From NCBI RefSeq assembly GCF_014197535.1, contig NZ_JACIFV010000011.1:104896-168895 (forward strand): 64,000 bases of DNA. Direction: 5' to 3'. The stretch comes from Rhizobium aethiopicum (GTDB lineage: Bacteria; Pseudomonadota; Alphaproteobacteria; Rhizobiales; Rhizobiaceae). Within the stretch, counting starts at the first letter, position 1, and the number at the start of each line of letters is the position of its first letter. This document shows, one piece after another, positions 26,339-34,741 of this stretch. The notes under the pieces are model-generated. The model was not told the origin of the DNA, made no database searches, and saw nothing but the letters and a program-made list of their open reading frames with translations. The position numbers were made by a program, and so were the translations under genes.

Positions 26339-26897
26339 CTCTCCGACTCGTTTCGTGAGAGACCAATGCTGCGCCCATTACCGAAGATTGCGATGAGGCA
26401 TCAGCGTCCTTCAGCAATCTTGCCAAAGAATGCAGGCTTGCGAGATCGACGTGCGGGACCGCCAGGCTGCGCCAACAACCACTCACTGATCGGTCGAACA
26501 TCCACGACGGGACCTCAAGAAGTCGACCAGAAGAAGAACCAGAAAGGCTGCAGCGGAAAATATGCGTCCCTTTAGACACCGCCTCATGCACGTGAACAAG
26601 CCGTCCGGACCAGGGATGCCACGGATACAGAAGCTCGCGAACCTCGGTCCCGTGGGTGTTCTGTCGTCGTGTTGTACAATGAGGAAAGACCTCATGCCGC
26701 CGAACTTCCCGCGCAGTTTCTTGGCCGAAACGACGATACAGCCGCTCCCCCTAGCAGCGCCTGCACCGGCCGTCAGGCCGGTTAAGCGAAGCGGGTTACC
26801 TCGATGAAGCTTGTTTACGGAGGAAACATTTGATTGATGAAAGGATAAACGCGCGCGAGACCGGCTTCTTACTTTTGCTTTCCCACAATAAAACTCG
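26339..26897. other. Right flank of the recombinase element
   Basis: No gene recognised. It contains the IS3 orfB match at 26675-26696 and short overlapping ORFs of no apparent family. Confidence 0.35.
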
Positions 26898-27458
26898 CTA
26901 AAATTTCCTGGCTTTTCGATCGACTCTCTTTTGAGAGGAACCCACAGGTGCCCCAGAAGACGCTGGCGATTTATCAATAGATGAAGAACTTGCCGTTGCC
27001 ATCCCTTCCTCAGGAAGCGTAGCTACTTGAGCGGCACTGTCAATCGCTCTACGGCAGTCATCAAGGAAGTCAGCTATATATTCATTGACATAGACAACCA
27101 ACGGCTCCTTTGGAACAACAATCAGACGCCGTTTGTCCGTTTTATCCCGAGTGATGTCGATGAACCCACGCAAATGCGCTGCCTCGACATACTTTTGGCA
27201 AACAGTCTGGTTTTTGAAAGGCAGATAGCGACACGCCTGCATCTTCGTCATGGGTTTGTTATTGGCGTCCATATGATATACTTTAAGCATCAATCCAAGA
27301 ATATTCCTCAGGAATAGTTTTTCTTCGGAATTTTCGCTAAAGAGATCTGACAAAAACGAGTCAATTTTCTCAAGCTTATGCTTTACGCCGACGTCGATCT
27401 GTTCTGGCGTATATATTTTTCTTCGTGTTGTCTTCGCCACGGCCACGCCTCTGCGCAA
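26898..27458 (-). CDS. Hypothetical protein with winged-helix-like section (186 aa)
   Basis: No firm family. The middle (MLKVYHMDANNKPMTKMQAC, YLPFKNQTVCQKYVEAAHL, FIDITRDKTDKRRLIVVPKE) resembles a MarR-type winged helix in which the KTDKRR loop would be the wing, so a DNA-binding regulator is my best guess. The tail is serine/alanine-rich and basic. The DNA is clearly more AT-rich than the nif region, suggesting foreign origin. The open frame starts at a TTG; GTG codons at 27446 and 27440, close to AGAGG, are likelier starts. Confidence 0.6.
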   Translation of the reverse strand: MRRGVAVAKTTRRKIYTPEQIDVGVKHKLEKIDSFLSDLFSENSEEKLFLRNILGLMLKVYHMDANNKPMTKMQACRYLPFKNQTVCQKYVEAAHLRGFIDITRDKTDKRRLIVVPKEPLVVYVNEYIADFLDDCRRAIDSAAQVATLPEEGMATASSSSIDKSPASSGAPVGSSQKRVDRKARKF

Positions 27459-27684
27459 TGGGTCGTTCTGTTTTCACCCAAAGCCTGTTACCGGATCCCA
27501 TCGCGGCGACATTTATCATATGTATGTCTTCATAACTACGACGAATATAAGAATTTGCGGGCGGTCGTGAGACTAACCTTCATCGTGCACGAGCCCCCGC
27601 TCTTGTTTTCACATCCATTTAAAAAAACAGTTACACAAGTGTAACTACGAGTGCTATCAAAAATTCGGGAGCTTCGCTTCCGAT

Positions 27685-27759
27685 GGAAGGTCGGTCTCTT
27701 GATTGGCCCCCGACCAGCTCGCCCGCCGCCCGAGCTGGCATGCAAGAGCCCGACCTTCC
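27685..27759. repeat. Nested palindrome / long hairpin
   Basis: GGAAGGTCGGTCTCTTG (27685-27701) pairs with CAAGAGCCCGACCTTCC (27743-27759), with one mismatch in 17. Inside it CCAGCTCG (27714-27721) pairs with CGAGCTGG (27731-27738). The cruciform lies 36 bp before the DUF6875 gene. It could be a palindromic intergenic element of the RIME type or a regulatory hairpin. Confidence 0.6.
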
Positions 27760-27794
27760 GTTTTGCACGTGGCTTTTCGAACCAGGGATCCGAA

Positions 27795-28490
27795 ATGAAT
27801 AAAGAGATTTGGAAAGATTACAGCCAACCTTTCGGGACGATTGGTCCATTGATGACAGTGGGCGAAATTCTGGAAAAGAATATTGATGCGGGATACAACG
27901 CCTATGATGAGTATGCAAACGCAGCTCTTCAGAAATTTGCTCGGTATGCCTCAGAATTCCTCTCCAATCCACATCCTCATTTAGGTCGGGACGGGAGCGT
28001 TTGCCCTTTCGTTCCCGAGGCTCTGACGAAGGGGCTTTTACGGGTTGCCGCGTCGCAAGCTGTTGCAGTTGACGAAATCGAAAACGATTTGGCGCGTATG
28101 CTCGCCGTCTTCAGCCAGATGAAACCCGTAAAGTCCTTCAACGATCGAACGGGCGACTGGATCTATAAGGCCATTATCATTGCCCTTCCTGGAATACAGG
28201 ATGAAGGAGAGATCATCAGGATTGGTCAACTGCAAAAACGGCTGAAGCCCGACTTCATTCAGGAAGGTTTCATGATCGGTGAATTTTATCCAGGTTGCCC
28301 GGAGCCCGGTTTGCACAACAGGATGTTTCGACCGCTCGACACAACGGTTCCAGCCTTGGCTATTCGGCATATCACCAAATATGATGCTCCTTTCATGCTC
28401 GATAGCGATAAGTGCCTGGAGGCTTACTTCAGTATTTTTGGGAACGAGGGTCGCCGCCGCATTAGGCAGCTTTTGGAGCGAACCGCCTGA
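27795..28490 (+). CDS. DUF6875-like protein
   Basis: 231 residues from ATG 27795 (AGGGA nine bases upstream; the frame is open to 27651 without a ribosome site). The block FLSNPHPHLGRDGSVCPFVP followed by a helical region and EFYPGCPEPGLHN resembles the family I know as DUF6875, of unknown function. FYPGCPEPGL, RPLDTTVPALAIRHITKYDA and a C-terminal EAYFSIFGNEG are other conserved-looking parts. It has no signal peptide. The next gene, an aminoacyl-tRNA deacylase-like protein, follows in the same direction after 85 bp, and they may be co-transcribed. Confidence 0.65.
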   Translation: MNKEIWKDYSQPFGTIGPLMTVGEILEKNIDAGYNAYDEYANAALQKFARYASEFLSNPHPHLGRDGSVCPFVPEALTKGLLRVAASQAVAVDEIENDLARMLAVFSQMKPVKSFNDRTGDWIYKAIIIALPGIQDEGEIIRIGQLQKRLKPDFIQEGFMIGEFYPGCPEPGLHNRMFRPLDTTVPALAIRHITKYDAPFMLDSDKCLEAYFSIFGNEGRRRIRQLLERTA

Positions 28491-28575
28491 AACTTACTCG
28501 CAAGAGGGCTGTACTCGCAGTCGCTGAAACAGCTATCCTCGATCGTCCTACCAGGTGAACCGGAAGGAAACGACT

Positions 28576-29097
28576 ATGTTGGACGTTCATCCGAACGTAC
28601 TTGCTGAACTGCACCAGATCGGAGCGTCGACGGTACGATTGTGGCGCTATAGTGAGTTCGCCACCCCTATTACATCTCCTTCCGATTTAGCCTCTGCTAT
28701 CGGCGTTCCCGTGGGGCGCGTTGCAAAGACGATGATTATTGCCGAGCAGAAAGCGAACGATGTGATGCGCCGGTCTCATCCTGCGCGCCACCTTTGTGCC
28801 GTTTTGCTGCCATCACCTTCAAAGATTGACATGAAAGCGGTTGCTGGCACGTATGGATGGAAACGAGCCGAGCTTGCTCAGAAAGAACAGGTACTCGATC
28901 TCTTCGGCTACCCGTCAGGAAGCGTATCACCATTCGGTCTCCAGAAGATCGCTGTACTGATCGACACCGCCCTTTTTTCTTATCCTACCGTAGTCACAGG
29001 TGCGGGCAAGGTTGGAGTCGAGCTTGAGATCGACACAAGCATGCTTTGGAAGATCGGGCAGCCGTTACAGACGCGTGGACGGGCCAGTCAAACCTAA
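28576..29097 (+). CDS. YbaK/EbsC-type aminoacyl-tRNA deacylase
   Basis: 173 residues from ATG 28576, which is preceded by GGAAGGAAACGACT. It has the YbaK/ProX editing-domain pattern: ASAIGVPVGRVAKTMIIAEQ (the catalytic-lysine region), CAVLLPSPSKIDMKAVAGTY, then LFGYPSGSVSPFGLQKIAVL, where the GSVSPFG loop is diagnostic. Such proteins hydrolyse mischarged tRNAs, for example Cys-tRNAPro. Its pairing with DUF6875, and the presence of a MetRS-like gene 10 kb away, raises the possibility of tRNA-linked chemistry on this plasmid, but that is conjecture. Confidence 0.85.
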   Translation: MLDVHPNVLAELHQIGASTVRLWRYSEFATPITSPSDLASAIGVPVGRVAKTMIIAEQKANDVMRRSHPARHLCAVLLPSPSKIDMKAVAGTYGWKRAELAQKEQVLDLFGYPSGSVSPFGLQKIAVLIDTALFSYPTVVTGAGKVGVELEIDTSMLWKIGQPLQTRGRASQT

Positions 29098-29249
29098 CGC
29101 CTCGTCACCTTTCATAGAGATGCCGTGAGGTAGGTTATTTCTTCGGGAAAGGAAATGCGGTTCCACGTAACGGCGCCTCGATTAGAGAATGAGGGTTCAA
29201 TACGTATGTTGCGTAATCGGACTCATAGTGCGCACTATAACGAAAATCG

Positions 29250-29700
29250 TCACACCCGTCCCAACGTCTGCACGACATCTTCACCTCGATAGCTGTGAGG
29301 CGGATCAAGCGCGGGAACATAGCGTGAGAAGGTGGCGACCACCGTCAGGACCCGCAGTTTCTTTCCGGTTGCGAGCTGGTCGTGCACGAAGTCCATCGCC
29401 CACACGTCATTTGGTCCGACAGCCATTTGCCGATCCTCGCGAAGTTTCGCCTTAACACGGCGCTTCCGAGTCTTATTCCGCAGCTGCAGTCCCAAGTCCC
29501 TGTAAATGCGATAGGTTCGCTTGATGTTGGTGCCCCAACCCTCGCGTTCCAAAAGCACATGCACGCGACGATAGCCGTAGCGCACCCGCGCTTACAGGTC
29601 TAGACCGGCCTCGGCGCGGCGAGAGATGTAGTGATCGGTCGACCGATCGAAGTTCAACGCGCCACAGGCACGCCGGATCGAGATCGCCCAATCGCGGCAC
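29250..29700 (-). pseudogene. IS3 OrfB fragment of copy C
   Basis: Two frames cover the N-terminal half of OrfB: ARLGDLD... then RYGYRRVHVLLEREGWGTN, RTYRIYRDLGLQLRNKT and VWAMDFVHDQLATGKKL. A frameshift near 29590 and a 3' truncation at 29250 make it non-functional. Confidence 0.8.
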
Positions 29701-29802
29701 ATGACACCACCTCCCGCTACCCCTCAGGCCTTAGGCGGTGTGGACTCTTGGGATTCCCAAGGCTGAGCAAATCAGATTCAAGACTGTCTTTTGGAGGCAG
29801 TC

Positions 29803-30180
29803 ATGGGTGTTTTGGATCGTCTGATCCTTCGGGACGAGCAGTGGGAGCGGATATCGCACCACATCATTGGTGACGAGCGCACACGCGGTTCGTCCGGCCG
29901 CGACAACCGCATGTTTATGGAAGCGGTGCTTTGGATTGTGCGAACGGGCTCGCCCTGGCGCGATCTGCCAGAAGTGTTCGGCGAGTGGAACAGTGTCTTC
30001 CGTCGTTTCAGCCGCTGGAGCCGGAAGGGCATCTGGTGGCGCATATTCGAGGCGATGGCGGACGATCCAGACTTCGAGTACTTGATTGTTGATTCCACCA
30101 TCATCCGCGCCCATCAGCACGCTGCCGGCGCAAAAAAGGGGCTGAAGATCAAGCCCTTGGCCGCTCCCGCGGCGGATTGA
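29803..30180 (+). CDS. IS5-family transposase, first reading frame
   Basis: 125 residues with the DUF4096-like N-terminal domain (LRDEQWERISHHIIGDERTR, FMEAVLWIVRTGSPWRDLPE, FGEWNSVFRRFSRWSRKGIW) and the first catalytic aspartate in YLIVDSTIIRAHQHAAG. It overlaps the second frame by ATGA. In this IS group the two frames are joined by frameshifting. Confidence 0.9.
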   Translation: MGVLDRLILRDEQWERISHHIIGDERTRGSSGRDNRMFMEAVLWIVRTGSPWRDLPEVFGEWNSVFRRFSRWSRKGIWWRIFEAMADDPDFEYLIVDSTIIRAHQHAAGAKKGLKIKPLAAPAAD

Positions 30181-30563
30181 GCACCAAGATCCACATGGCC
30201 GTGCGGGGTCTCGGTTGCCCGGTCCGCTTCACATTGACCGCAGGCCAGAAGGGCGATGCGCCGCAAGCCGACGCCCTGATCGAGGGCCTACCCGCCGACA
30301 TCATCATGGCCGATACCGCCTATGACAGCAATCACCTGCGCAATGCCATCGCCGATAAGGGCGCCGTGGCAGTGATCCCCAACAATCCTTCGCGTGCGCG
30401 AAAATACCCGCTCGACAAACATCTCTATGCTCAGCGACACCTGATCGAATGCTGCTTTTCTAAACTCAAGCAGTTCAGAAGGGTCGCGACGCGCTTCGAG
30501 AAAACCGCCGAAAACTACCTCGCCGTCGTCACTATCGCGGCGACAATGCTATGGATCAGATAA
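30177..30563 (+). CDS. IS5-family transposase, second reading frame
   Basis: 128 residues with the DDE remainder: DIIMADTAYDSNHLRNAIAD (second D), then the conserved HLIECCFSKLKQFRRVATRF (E). It ends 14 bp before the right repeat. The element looks complete. Confidence 0.9.
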   Translation: MSTKIHMAVRGLGCPVRFTLTAGQKGDAPQADALIEGLPADIIMADTAYDSNHLRNAIADKGAVAVIPNNPSRARKYPLDKHLYAQRHLIECCFSKLKQFRRVATRFEKTAENYLAVVTIAATMLWIR

Positions 30564-30576
30564 CTGTCCACACGAC

Positions 30577-30843
30577 CTAGAGCCTTCGGCGGATGGCGTC
30601 CTGCAGCATCTCACGGTCCAACGTCAGATCCGCGACGATCTTCTTCAATCGCGAATTCCCGTCCTCAAGCTGCTTGCGCCTCTTCATCTCTGGCGGCAAC
30701 ATGCCGGCGTACTTTTTCTTCCAGTTGAAGTAAGTCGTCTGACTGATCCCCGCCTTGCGACAAATCTCCGCGATCGAGACGCCCTCATCACCCTGCTTCA
30801 AAATGAACGCCTTCTGAGCGTCCGAAAACTGCGATGCCTTCAT
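30577..30843 (-). CDS. IS3-family OrfA of copy C
   Basis: 88 residues, nearly identical to the copy at 23040-23306 (ASQFSDAQKAFILKQGDEGV, ICRKAGISQTTYFNWKKKY). The stop codon is formed at the IS5 junction. With orfB broken it is unlikely to be active alone. Confidence 0.85.
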   Translation of the reverse strand: MKASQFSDAQKAFILKQGDEGVSIAEICRKAGISQTTYFNWKKKYAGMLPPEMKRRKQLEDGNSRLKKIVADLTLDREMLQDAIRRRL

Positions 30844-30920
30844 CGTGTTCCGTTCCTTTTCCCAGCCAGGAAAATGCACCGGAAAACTCTAACCAAAATT
30901 GGTCCAGTTTGAAGGGTTGA

Positions 30921-31172
30921 GAGCAATTTCCCTATCGTAAAACCTGTGATCCTATGAAGTTAAGATGGGGAATGTTAAGGACATACAACAGCGTGCACGA
31001 AAGACGCGGAAGCCAACTGCGTCACATCTATTTCTGGTATCGGCGCTGTTGCGCTGCGGCCAAAACCGCACTGGCTCCTGATCCTTCCACCTTCGGAAGG
31101 GGCCGTGATCTCGCCTGGGTCGACCGTATGCTAGTTCGATCAGCAACCCTTTGACGGTGAAGATTCCTGGTT
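30921..31172. other. Short gap after IS3 copy C
   Basis: No gene recognised on either strand. Confidence 0.35.
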
Positions 31173-31219
31173 ATTCACCTGGTGGATCAATGCCATACAA
31201 ACAATCAATTTTACGAAGC
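31173..31219 (+). promoter_or_regulatory. nod box upstream of the LLM monooxygenase - nodD region
   Basis: The layout ATTCA - 7 bp - GAT - 7 bp - ATACAAACAATCAATTTTAC reproduces nod-box spacing exactly, with a good right half (AAACAATCAATTTTAC). It should be bound by NodD and activate rightward transcription toward 31330, 31744 and 32921. Confidence 0.75.
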
Positions 31220-31329
31220 CATGGGATGTTATTAAACACCTCGATTATGAATTGGGGACCCCATGATGTTGCTCCACCGAGAGCAGCCGAGGGCAAGGTC
31301 ACAGACCTGGCCGGTAAATGGAGACGAAC

Positions 31330-31620
31330 ATGGCCAACGTGGAACTGCAGAAGGCGCTCTCGTCTGCCAATCAAGCGCCGAGACATAGCTCTGGGTCCTT
31401 TCTTCGCCTACTGCAGGAGCCTCGTCGCATTAAACCGAATACCAGCTTTAACACATTTGGGTCGCCACAAAAGCTGAACAACCACTATCCGATCTTGCCA
31501 ATCCTTGGCTTCTCAAAAGTGAACGGAGCTGTGGGTATGCGAGATGGGGTGTTACCCACCGCGAAGTCATACATGAATACGAATGATTCAATGTCATTTC
31601 AACGTGAGCATTATGATTAG
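31330..31620 (+). CDS. Hypothetical protein behind a nod box (96 aa)
   Basis: Begins MANVELQKALSSANQAPRHS with GGAGA six bases before the ATG and ends SFQREHYD. No family is recognised. It is polar and without a signal peptide or membrane segment. It lies 110 bp downstream of the nod box and 120 bp before the monooxygenase gene. It may be real or a chance ORF. Confidence 0.35.
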   Translation: MANVELQKALSSANQAPRHSSGSFLRLLQEPRRIKPNTSFNTFGSPQKLNNHYPILPILGFSKVNGAVGMRDGVLPTAKSYMNTNDSMSFQREHYD

Positions 31621-31743
31621 CTCATCGGCGTCAGCATCGTTTTTTAGAACCAGCAGCTTTTCGATGATTCCTGGCGAAAGACATCGGGGCCACCCTCCGG
31701 TCTTGGTCACCGAAAATTCGCCGCCAAACTTGGAGACATTTAA

Positions 31744-32769
31744 ATGACAAACTCTCTTCCCGCAAAGCTGATGGTTGGTATCTTCGACCATTTGGACGAA
31801 GACGGAAGGGAGATTGGGCGCCAGTATGAAGATCGGATGAAGTTGGCAGAGGTCTGCGATCGCCTTGGCTTTTATGGATATCACGTCGCAGAGCACCACT
31901 GTACTCCCCACGGCAGAGGACCTTCGCCGAATCTATTTCTAGCAAGCGTAGCTCAGCGCACGCAGCATCTTCGTCTCGGTCCTTTGGTTATGCTGTTGAA
32001 CCTTTATCATCCGTTACGTGCGTTTGAAGAAATTTGCATGCTGGATCATCTGAGCGGTGGCAGGCTCGAGTTGGGCATGGGGCGCGGCTCCTTACCAATC
32101 GAATGGAGCTTTTTCGGTATTGATGAGGAGGTGGCGACATCGCGCTATCTCGAAGCCAGCGAGATCGTCATCCAAGCGATGAAGGAAGGAGCTCAGGCTC
32201 TTTCCTACAAAGGCGACCACTTTGAACTAGACAAAGTCCCGTTGATGTTGCGGCCACACCAACGTCCTCAGCCTCCGAGATGGATTACAACCAGTCGTCC
32301 TGAGGTTGCGCGCTGGGCGGCTGAGAACGATACAAATCTTGCCTGCGGGGGCCCTGCTTCTGCTGTTCGCCAGATCACTGATGCCTACCGAGCACACGAG
32401 AGACGTACCGCCGGGGGCAGGAAACGGGCGCCGTTCCTTGGGTTGGTCCGAATGGTGGTGGCCGGCAGCACGACGAAGCATGCCATTTCGCTCGCGGCCC
32501 CGGCTTATCAACGGTGGCTTCGGAGCTTTAGGTTTCTGTACGAGATTAACGGGATACAGACTCCTCAGAACCTCCCGCCGGATTTTGATGCAGCAGTAGA
32601 CTGTCAGTTGTGCGTAGTTGGTACTGCTGCTTCAGTTAGGCAAGATCTTCTCGATCATGTCGAGGAAGCAGGTGCTAATTATCTTCTTTGCCAGCTGGCG
32701 TTTGGTGATTTGCCATTGGAGGCTTCCTATTACACTGCAACGAGCGTTCACTCTGGAGTTATGGCTTAA
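31744..32769 (+). CDS. LLM-class (luciferase-like) flavin-dependent monooxygenase
   Basis: 341-residue bacterial-luciferase-like protein using reduced flavin and O2. Typical parts are KLMVGIFDHLDEDGREIG, LAEVCDRLGFYGYHVAEHHC, RTQHLRLGPLVMLLNLYHPL, MLDHLSGGRLELGMGRGSLP and the substrate-side VARWAAENDTNLACGGPAS. It lies behind a nod box and 150 bp before nodD, so flavonoid-induced expression is likely, suggesting a role in flavonoid or signal metabolism in early symbiosis. The actual substrate is not predictable. Confidence 0.85.
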   Translation: MTNSLPAKLMVGIFDHLDEDGREIGRQYEDRMKLAEVCDRLGFYGYHVAEHHCTPHGRGPSPNLFLASVAQRTQHLRLGPLVMLLNLYHPLRAFEEICMLDHLSGGRLELGMGRGSLPIEWSFFGIDEEVATSRYLEASEIVIQAMKEGAQALSYKGDHFELDKVPLMLRPHQRPQPPRWITTSRPEVARWAAENDTNLACGGPASAVRQITDAYRAHERRTAGGRKRAPFLGLVRMVVAGSTTKHAISLAAPAYQRWLRSFRFLYEINGIQTPQNLPPDFDAAVDCQLCVVGTAASVRQDLLDHVEEAGANYLLCQLAFGDLPLEASYYTATSVHSGVMA

Positions 32770-32798
32770 TCTGGACTGGCCTCAGGTTGCTTTCCGAT

Positions 32799-32819
32799 CA
32801 CAGAGATTAAGTCTCTGTG
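32799..32819 (+). terminator. Inverted repeat after the monooxygenase gene
   Basis: CACAGAGA and TCTCTGTG separated by TTAAG, 30 bp after the stop. There is no T-run, so it may be a weak terminator or an operator for the following nodD. Confidence 0.4.
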
Positions 32820-32920
32820 GCCGCGCCCTCAAATCGATTGAGGAGCGTCAAGGCGAATTCAGCCATCGCCGTAGGAACAGCCATTGTGGAATGGGCTGCA
32901 CTATTGGATAGTTAAAAGAT

Positions 32921-33829
32921 ATGCGATTTAAGGGCCTCGATCTAAATCTCCTTGTCGCGCTCGATGCACTAATGATTGAGCGCAACCTTACTGCGGCGGC
33001 ACGTAGCATTAATCTGAGCCAGCCCGCAATGAGTGCAGCTGTCCGCCGGCTCCGCTCCTATTTCCGCGATGAACTATTTACGATGCGTGGTCGTGAGTTC
33101 GTTCCAACTCCGCGTGCGGAAGACCTCGCGCCTGCGATTCGTGAGGCTTTACAGCATATTCGGCTCAATATCATACCCTGGGATAAATTTACTCCTGATC
33201 AATCAGATCGTCATTTCCGAGTAAGCTTATGCGATTTCGTTACAGTTGTTCTTTTTCAGAAGATACTGGAGCGTCTTGCGCGGGAAGCACCCGGCATTAG
33301 TTTTGACTTGCTGCCTCTTACTGACAATCCAGACGAGCTTTTGCGACGCGGCGACGTAGACTTCCTTATTAGCCCACCGCTATTCATGTCGAGCGCGCAC
33401 CCTAAGATAGATCTATTTCAGGAACGACTGACTTGCGTCGGCTGCAGTAATAACAAACAACTTGAGGAAGCCCTTACTGCCGAGGAGTATTCTTCAATGG
33501 GGCACGCGGTAGTTAGGTTCGGTCGGACGCAGCAGCCTACCATAGAAGATTGCTTCTTGCAGGAGCATGGCCTCAAGAGGCGGGTCGAAGTCGTTGTTTC
33601 AAGCTTTAGCATGATCCCCGCCGCCCTAATGGGCACCGATCGCATCGCAACCGTTCCGTTACGACTAGTTGGGCTTTTTGAGGACACGATACCATTGCGG
33701 ATGACTGCGCCCCCGATAGCGCTGCCGACATTCACCGAGGCAGTCCAATGGCCGGTACTTCACGACAAAGATCCGGCAAATATCTGGATGCGAGATATAA
33801 TGGTTCAGGAGGCAGCGCGATTGCCGTGA
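32921..33829 (+). CDS. nodD: NodD-type LysR regulator (copy 1)
   Basis: 302-residue LysR regulator with the NodD hallmark start [18 protein letters not shown] and helix-turn-helix [20 protein letters not shown]. It binds nod boxes and responds to plant flavonoids. The C-terminal part ([20 protein letters not shown]) is also NodD-specific. It shares most of its N-terminal 60 residues with the second copy at 37472, but the ligand domains are clearly different, as expected for paralogues with different inducers. It follows the LLM gene in the same direction. Confidence 0.93.
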   Translation: MRFKGLDLNLLVALDALMIERNLTAAARSINLSQPAMSAAVRRLRSYFRDELFTMRGREFVPTPRAEDLAPAIREALQHIRLNIIPWDKFTPDQSDRHFRVSLCDFVTVVLFQKILERLAREAPGISFDLLPLTDNPDELLRRGDVDFLISPPLFMSSAHPKIDLFQERLTCVGCSNNKQLEEALTAEEYSSMGHAVVRFGRTQQPTIEDCFLQEHGLKRRVEVVVSSFSMIPAALMGTDRIATVPLRLVGLFEDTIPLRMTAPPIALPTFTEAVQWPVLHDKDPANIWMRDIMVQEAARLP

Positions 33830-34075
33830 CCATCCTGAAACCTAGGAAGCTGGGCTGCATTGGGAGCGACGACCCGCGACGCGGCCGATTAGCTGAAGAC
33901 GGCACCACCTGTGAGTGACCCGCAGGCCATTTTATCGTAAGCGATGTGCCGCTCACACCTCGACAAAGAAGCAGTTTTTTGATGGCTTGGAGCGGGGTCG
34001 CAACAGCCATGTCATTGTCTTCCAACATTTGCGGTGTTACTCAACCTCGAGTGTTACTTCGGAAGTGGTTATTGG
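33830..34075. other. Short gap after nodD
   Basis: No gene recognised. A GTG at 34034 opens the frame of the next gene. Confidence 0.35.
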
Positions 34076-34660
34076 ATGAAGGACGAGGTCAACGAAGATA
34101 TTTTCGATCACGTAGCCAAGAAGATTAAGGCAGATCAAAATATTGCAAGCCGACAGTTAGGCATCATTTGCGCCACCATCGCAGCCTATGGTGCCGTGAT
34201 ATTCTTTGCGTTTCTCATTTTTCGAGCCCACCCGTCAATATCCTGCGAGTTTGTCAATAACCAGGTTATGCTGCGGTTTTGGCCCCCAAATACCGCGATA
34301 CTATCTGCTTTAAAAACAAGTCGTTATTCGCAGTCTGATCAATGCCTGTTGATCGCAATGCGATCCCTTGCCAGCGTGGTCATGCTTCCTGCCGTCGTCG
34401 TGTTTCTTGTAAAGCAACTGTTTGCATCCGACAGCTACCACGTCCAGGGAATGATGACAGCGTTCATCATTATATTAGCTGCCAGCTTGGCGTCGGCGTA
34501 TATCGGTCCAACTGAGCATTATTCGCGTTATCGAATGAGCTTCGAGTCGCCGATAGAGGTGAACATCTGGAAGAGTATGATCCACATCTTTGGATTTTAC
34601 CTAGCCGCATTCGTACTTGCATTTAGGCTTCCCGCTTACATCAGATCAACCCGTAGATAG
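34076..34660 (+). CDS. Hypothetical membrane protein (about 195 aa)
   Basis: Not recognised. A charged N-terminus (MKDEVNEDIFDHVAKKIKAD) is followed by four hydrophobic segments: LGIICATIAAYGAVIFFAFL, LASVVMLPAVVVFLVKQLF, MTAFIIILAASLASAYIG and MIHIFGFYLAAFVLAF. It ends in a basic tail. I prefer ATG 34076; GTG 34034 would add 14 residues. The DNA is AT-richer than the nif genes. It is followed immediately by an IS66 element. Confidence 0.6.
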   Translation: MKDEVNEDIFDHVAKKIKADQNIASRQLGIICATIAAYGAVIFFAFLIFRAHPSISCEFVNNQVMLRFWPPNTAILSALKTSRYSQSDQCLLIAMRSLASVVMLPAVVVFLVKQLFASDSYHVQGMMTAFIIILAASLASAYIGPTEHYSRYRMSFESPIEVNIWKSMIHIFGFYLAAFVLAFRLPAYIRSTRR

Positions 34661-34741
34661 CGTTAATCGTAGCCGACGGAACGATAAGGTTCCTATGTCT
34701 CTTCGCGTCTGATTGCTGCAGTCATTTTGCGATTGACCATA

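Larger units (their letters stand above)
24059..26674 (-). mobile_element. Large serine recombinase element inserted in IS3 orfB
   Basis: The left flank reads ...GATACTACAAT (to 24058), and on the right TACAATGAGGAAAGACCTCA at 26675-26694 resumes the IS3 orfB reading (YNEERPH). The six bases TACAAT are thus present on both sides, as a target duplication or recombination core. The body carries the recombinase and a 67-codon accessory gene. To the right of ...CCTCATG the sequence no longer follows copy A, so the downstream IS part has itself been altered. Confidence 0.65.
29734..30577 (+). mobile_element. IS5-family element (IS427-like), inserted in IS3 copy C
   Basis: 844 bp with imperfect inverted repeats GGCGGTGTGGACTCTT (left) and GGTCGTGTGGACAGTT (right, inverted). 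It is flanked by TA at 29732-29733 and 30578-30579, the duplicated target. The flanks rejoin to the uninterrupted IS3 sequence seen in copy B (GGCCTTAGAGC). Confidence 0.85.
29250..30920 (-). mobile_element. IS3-family element (copy C), split by an IS5 insertion and truncated
   Basis: The right end carries the terminal repeat TCAACCCTTCAAACTGGACC read inward from 30920. orfA lies at 30577-30843. orfB continues on the other side of the IS5 element from about 29730 down to 29250, where homology stops abruptly in the middle of the DDE domain (VVQTLGRV). It is the third copy of the same IS in the window. Confidence 0.85.

Noticed and set aside
27735..27755. Possible -24/-12 promoter (TGGCATGCAAGAGCCC) before the DUF6875 gene
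   Set aside because: The -12 TTGC is absent at 5-bp spacing; the string belongs to the palindrome.
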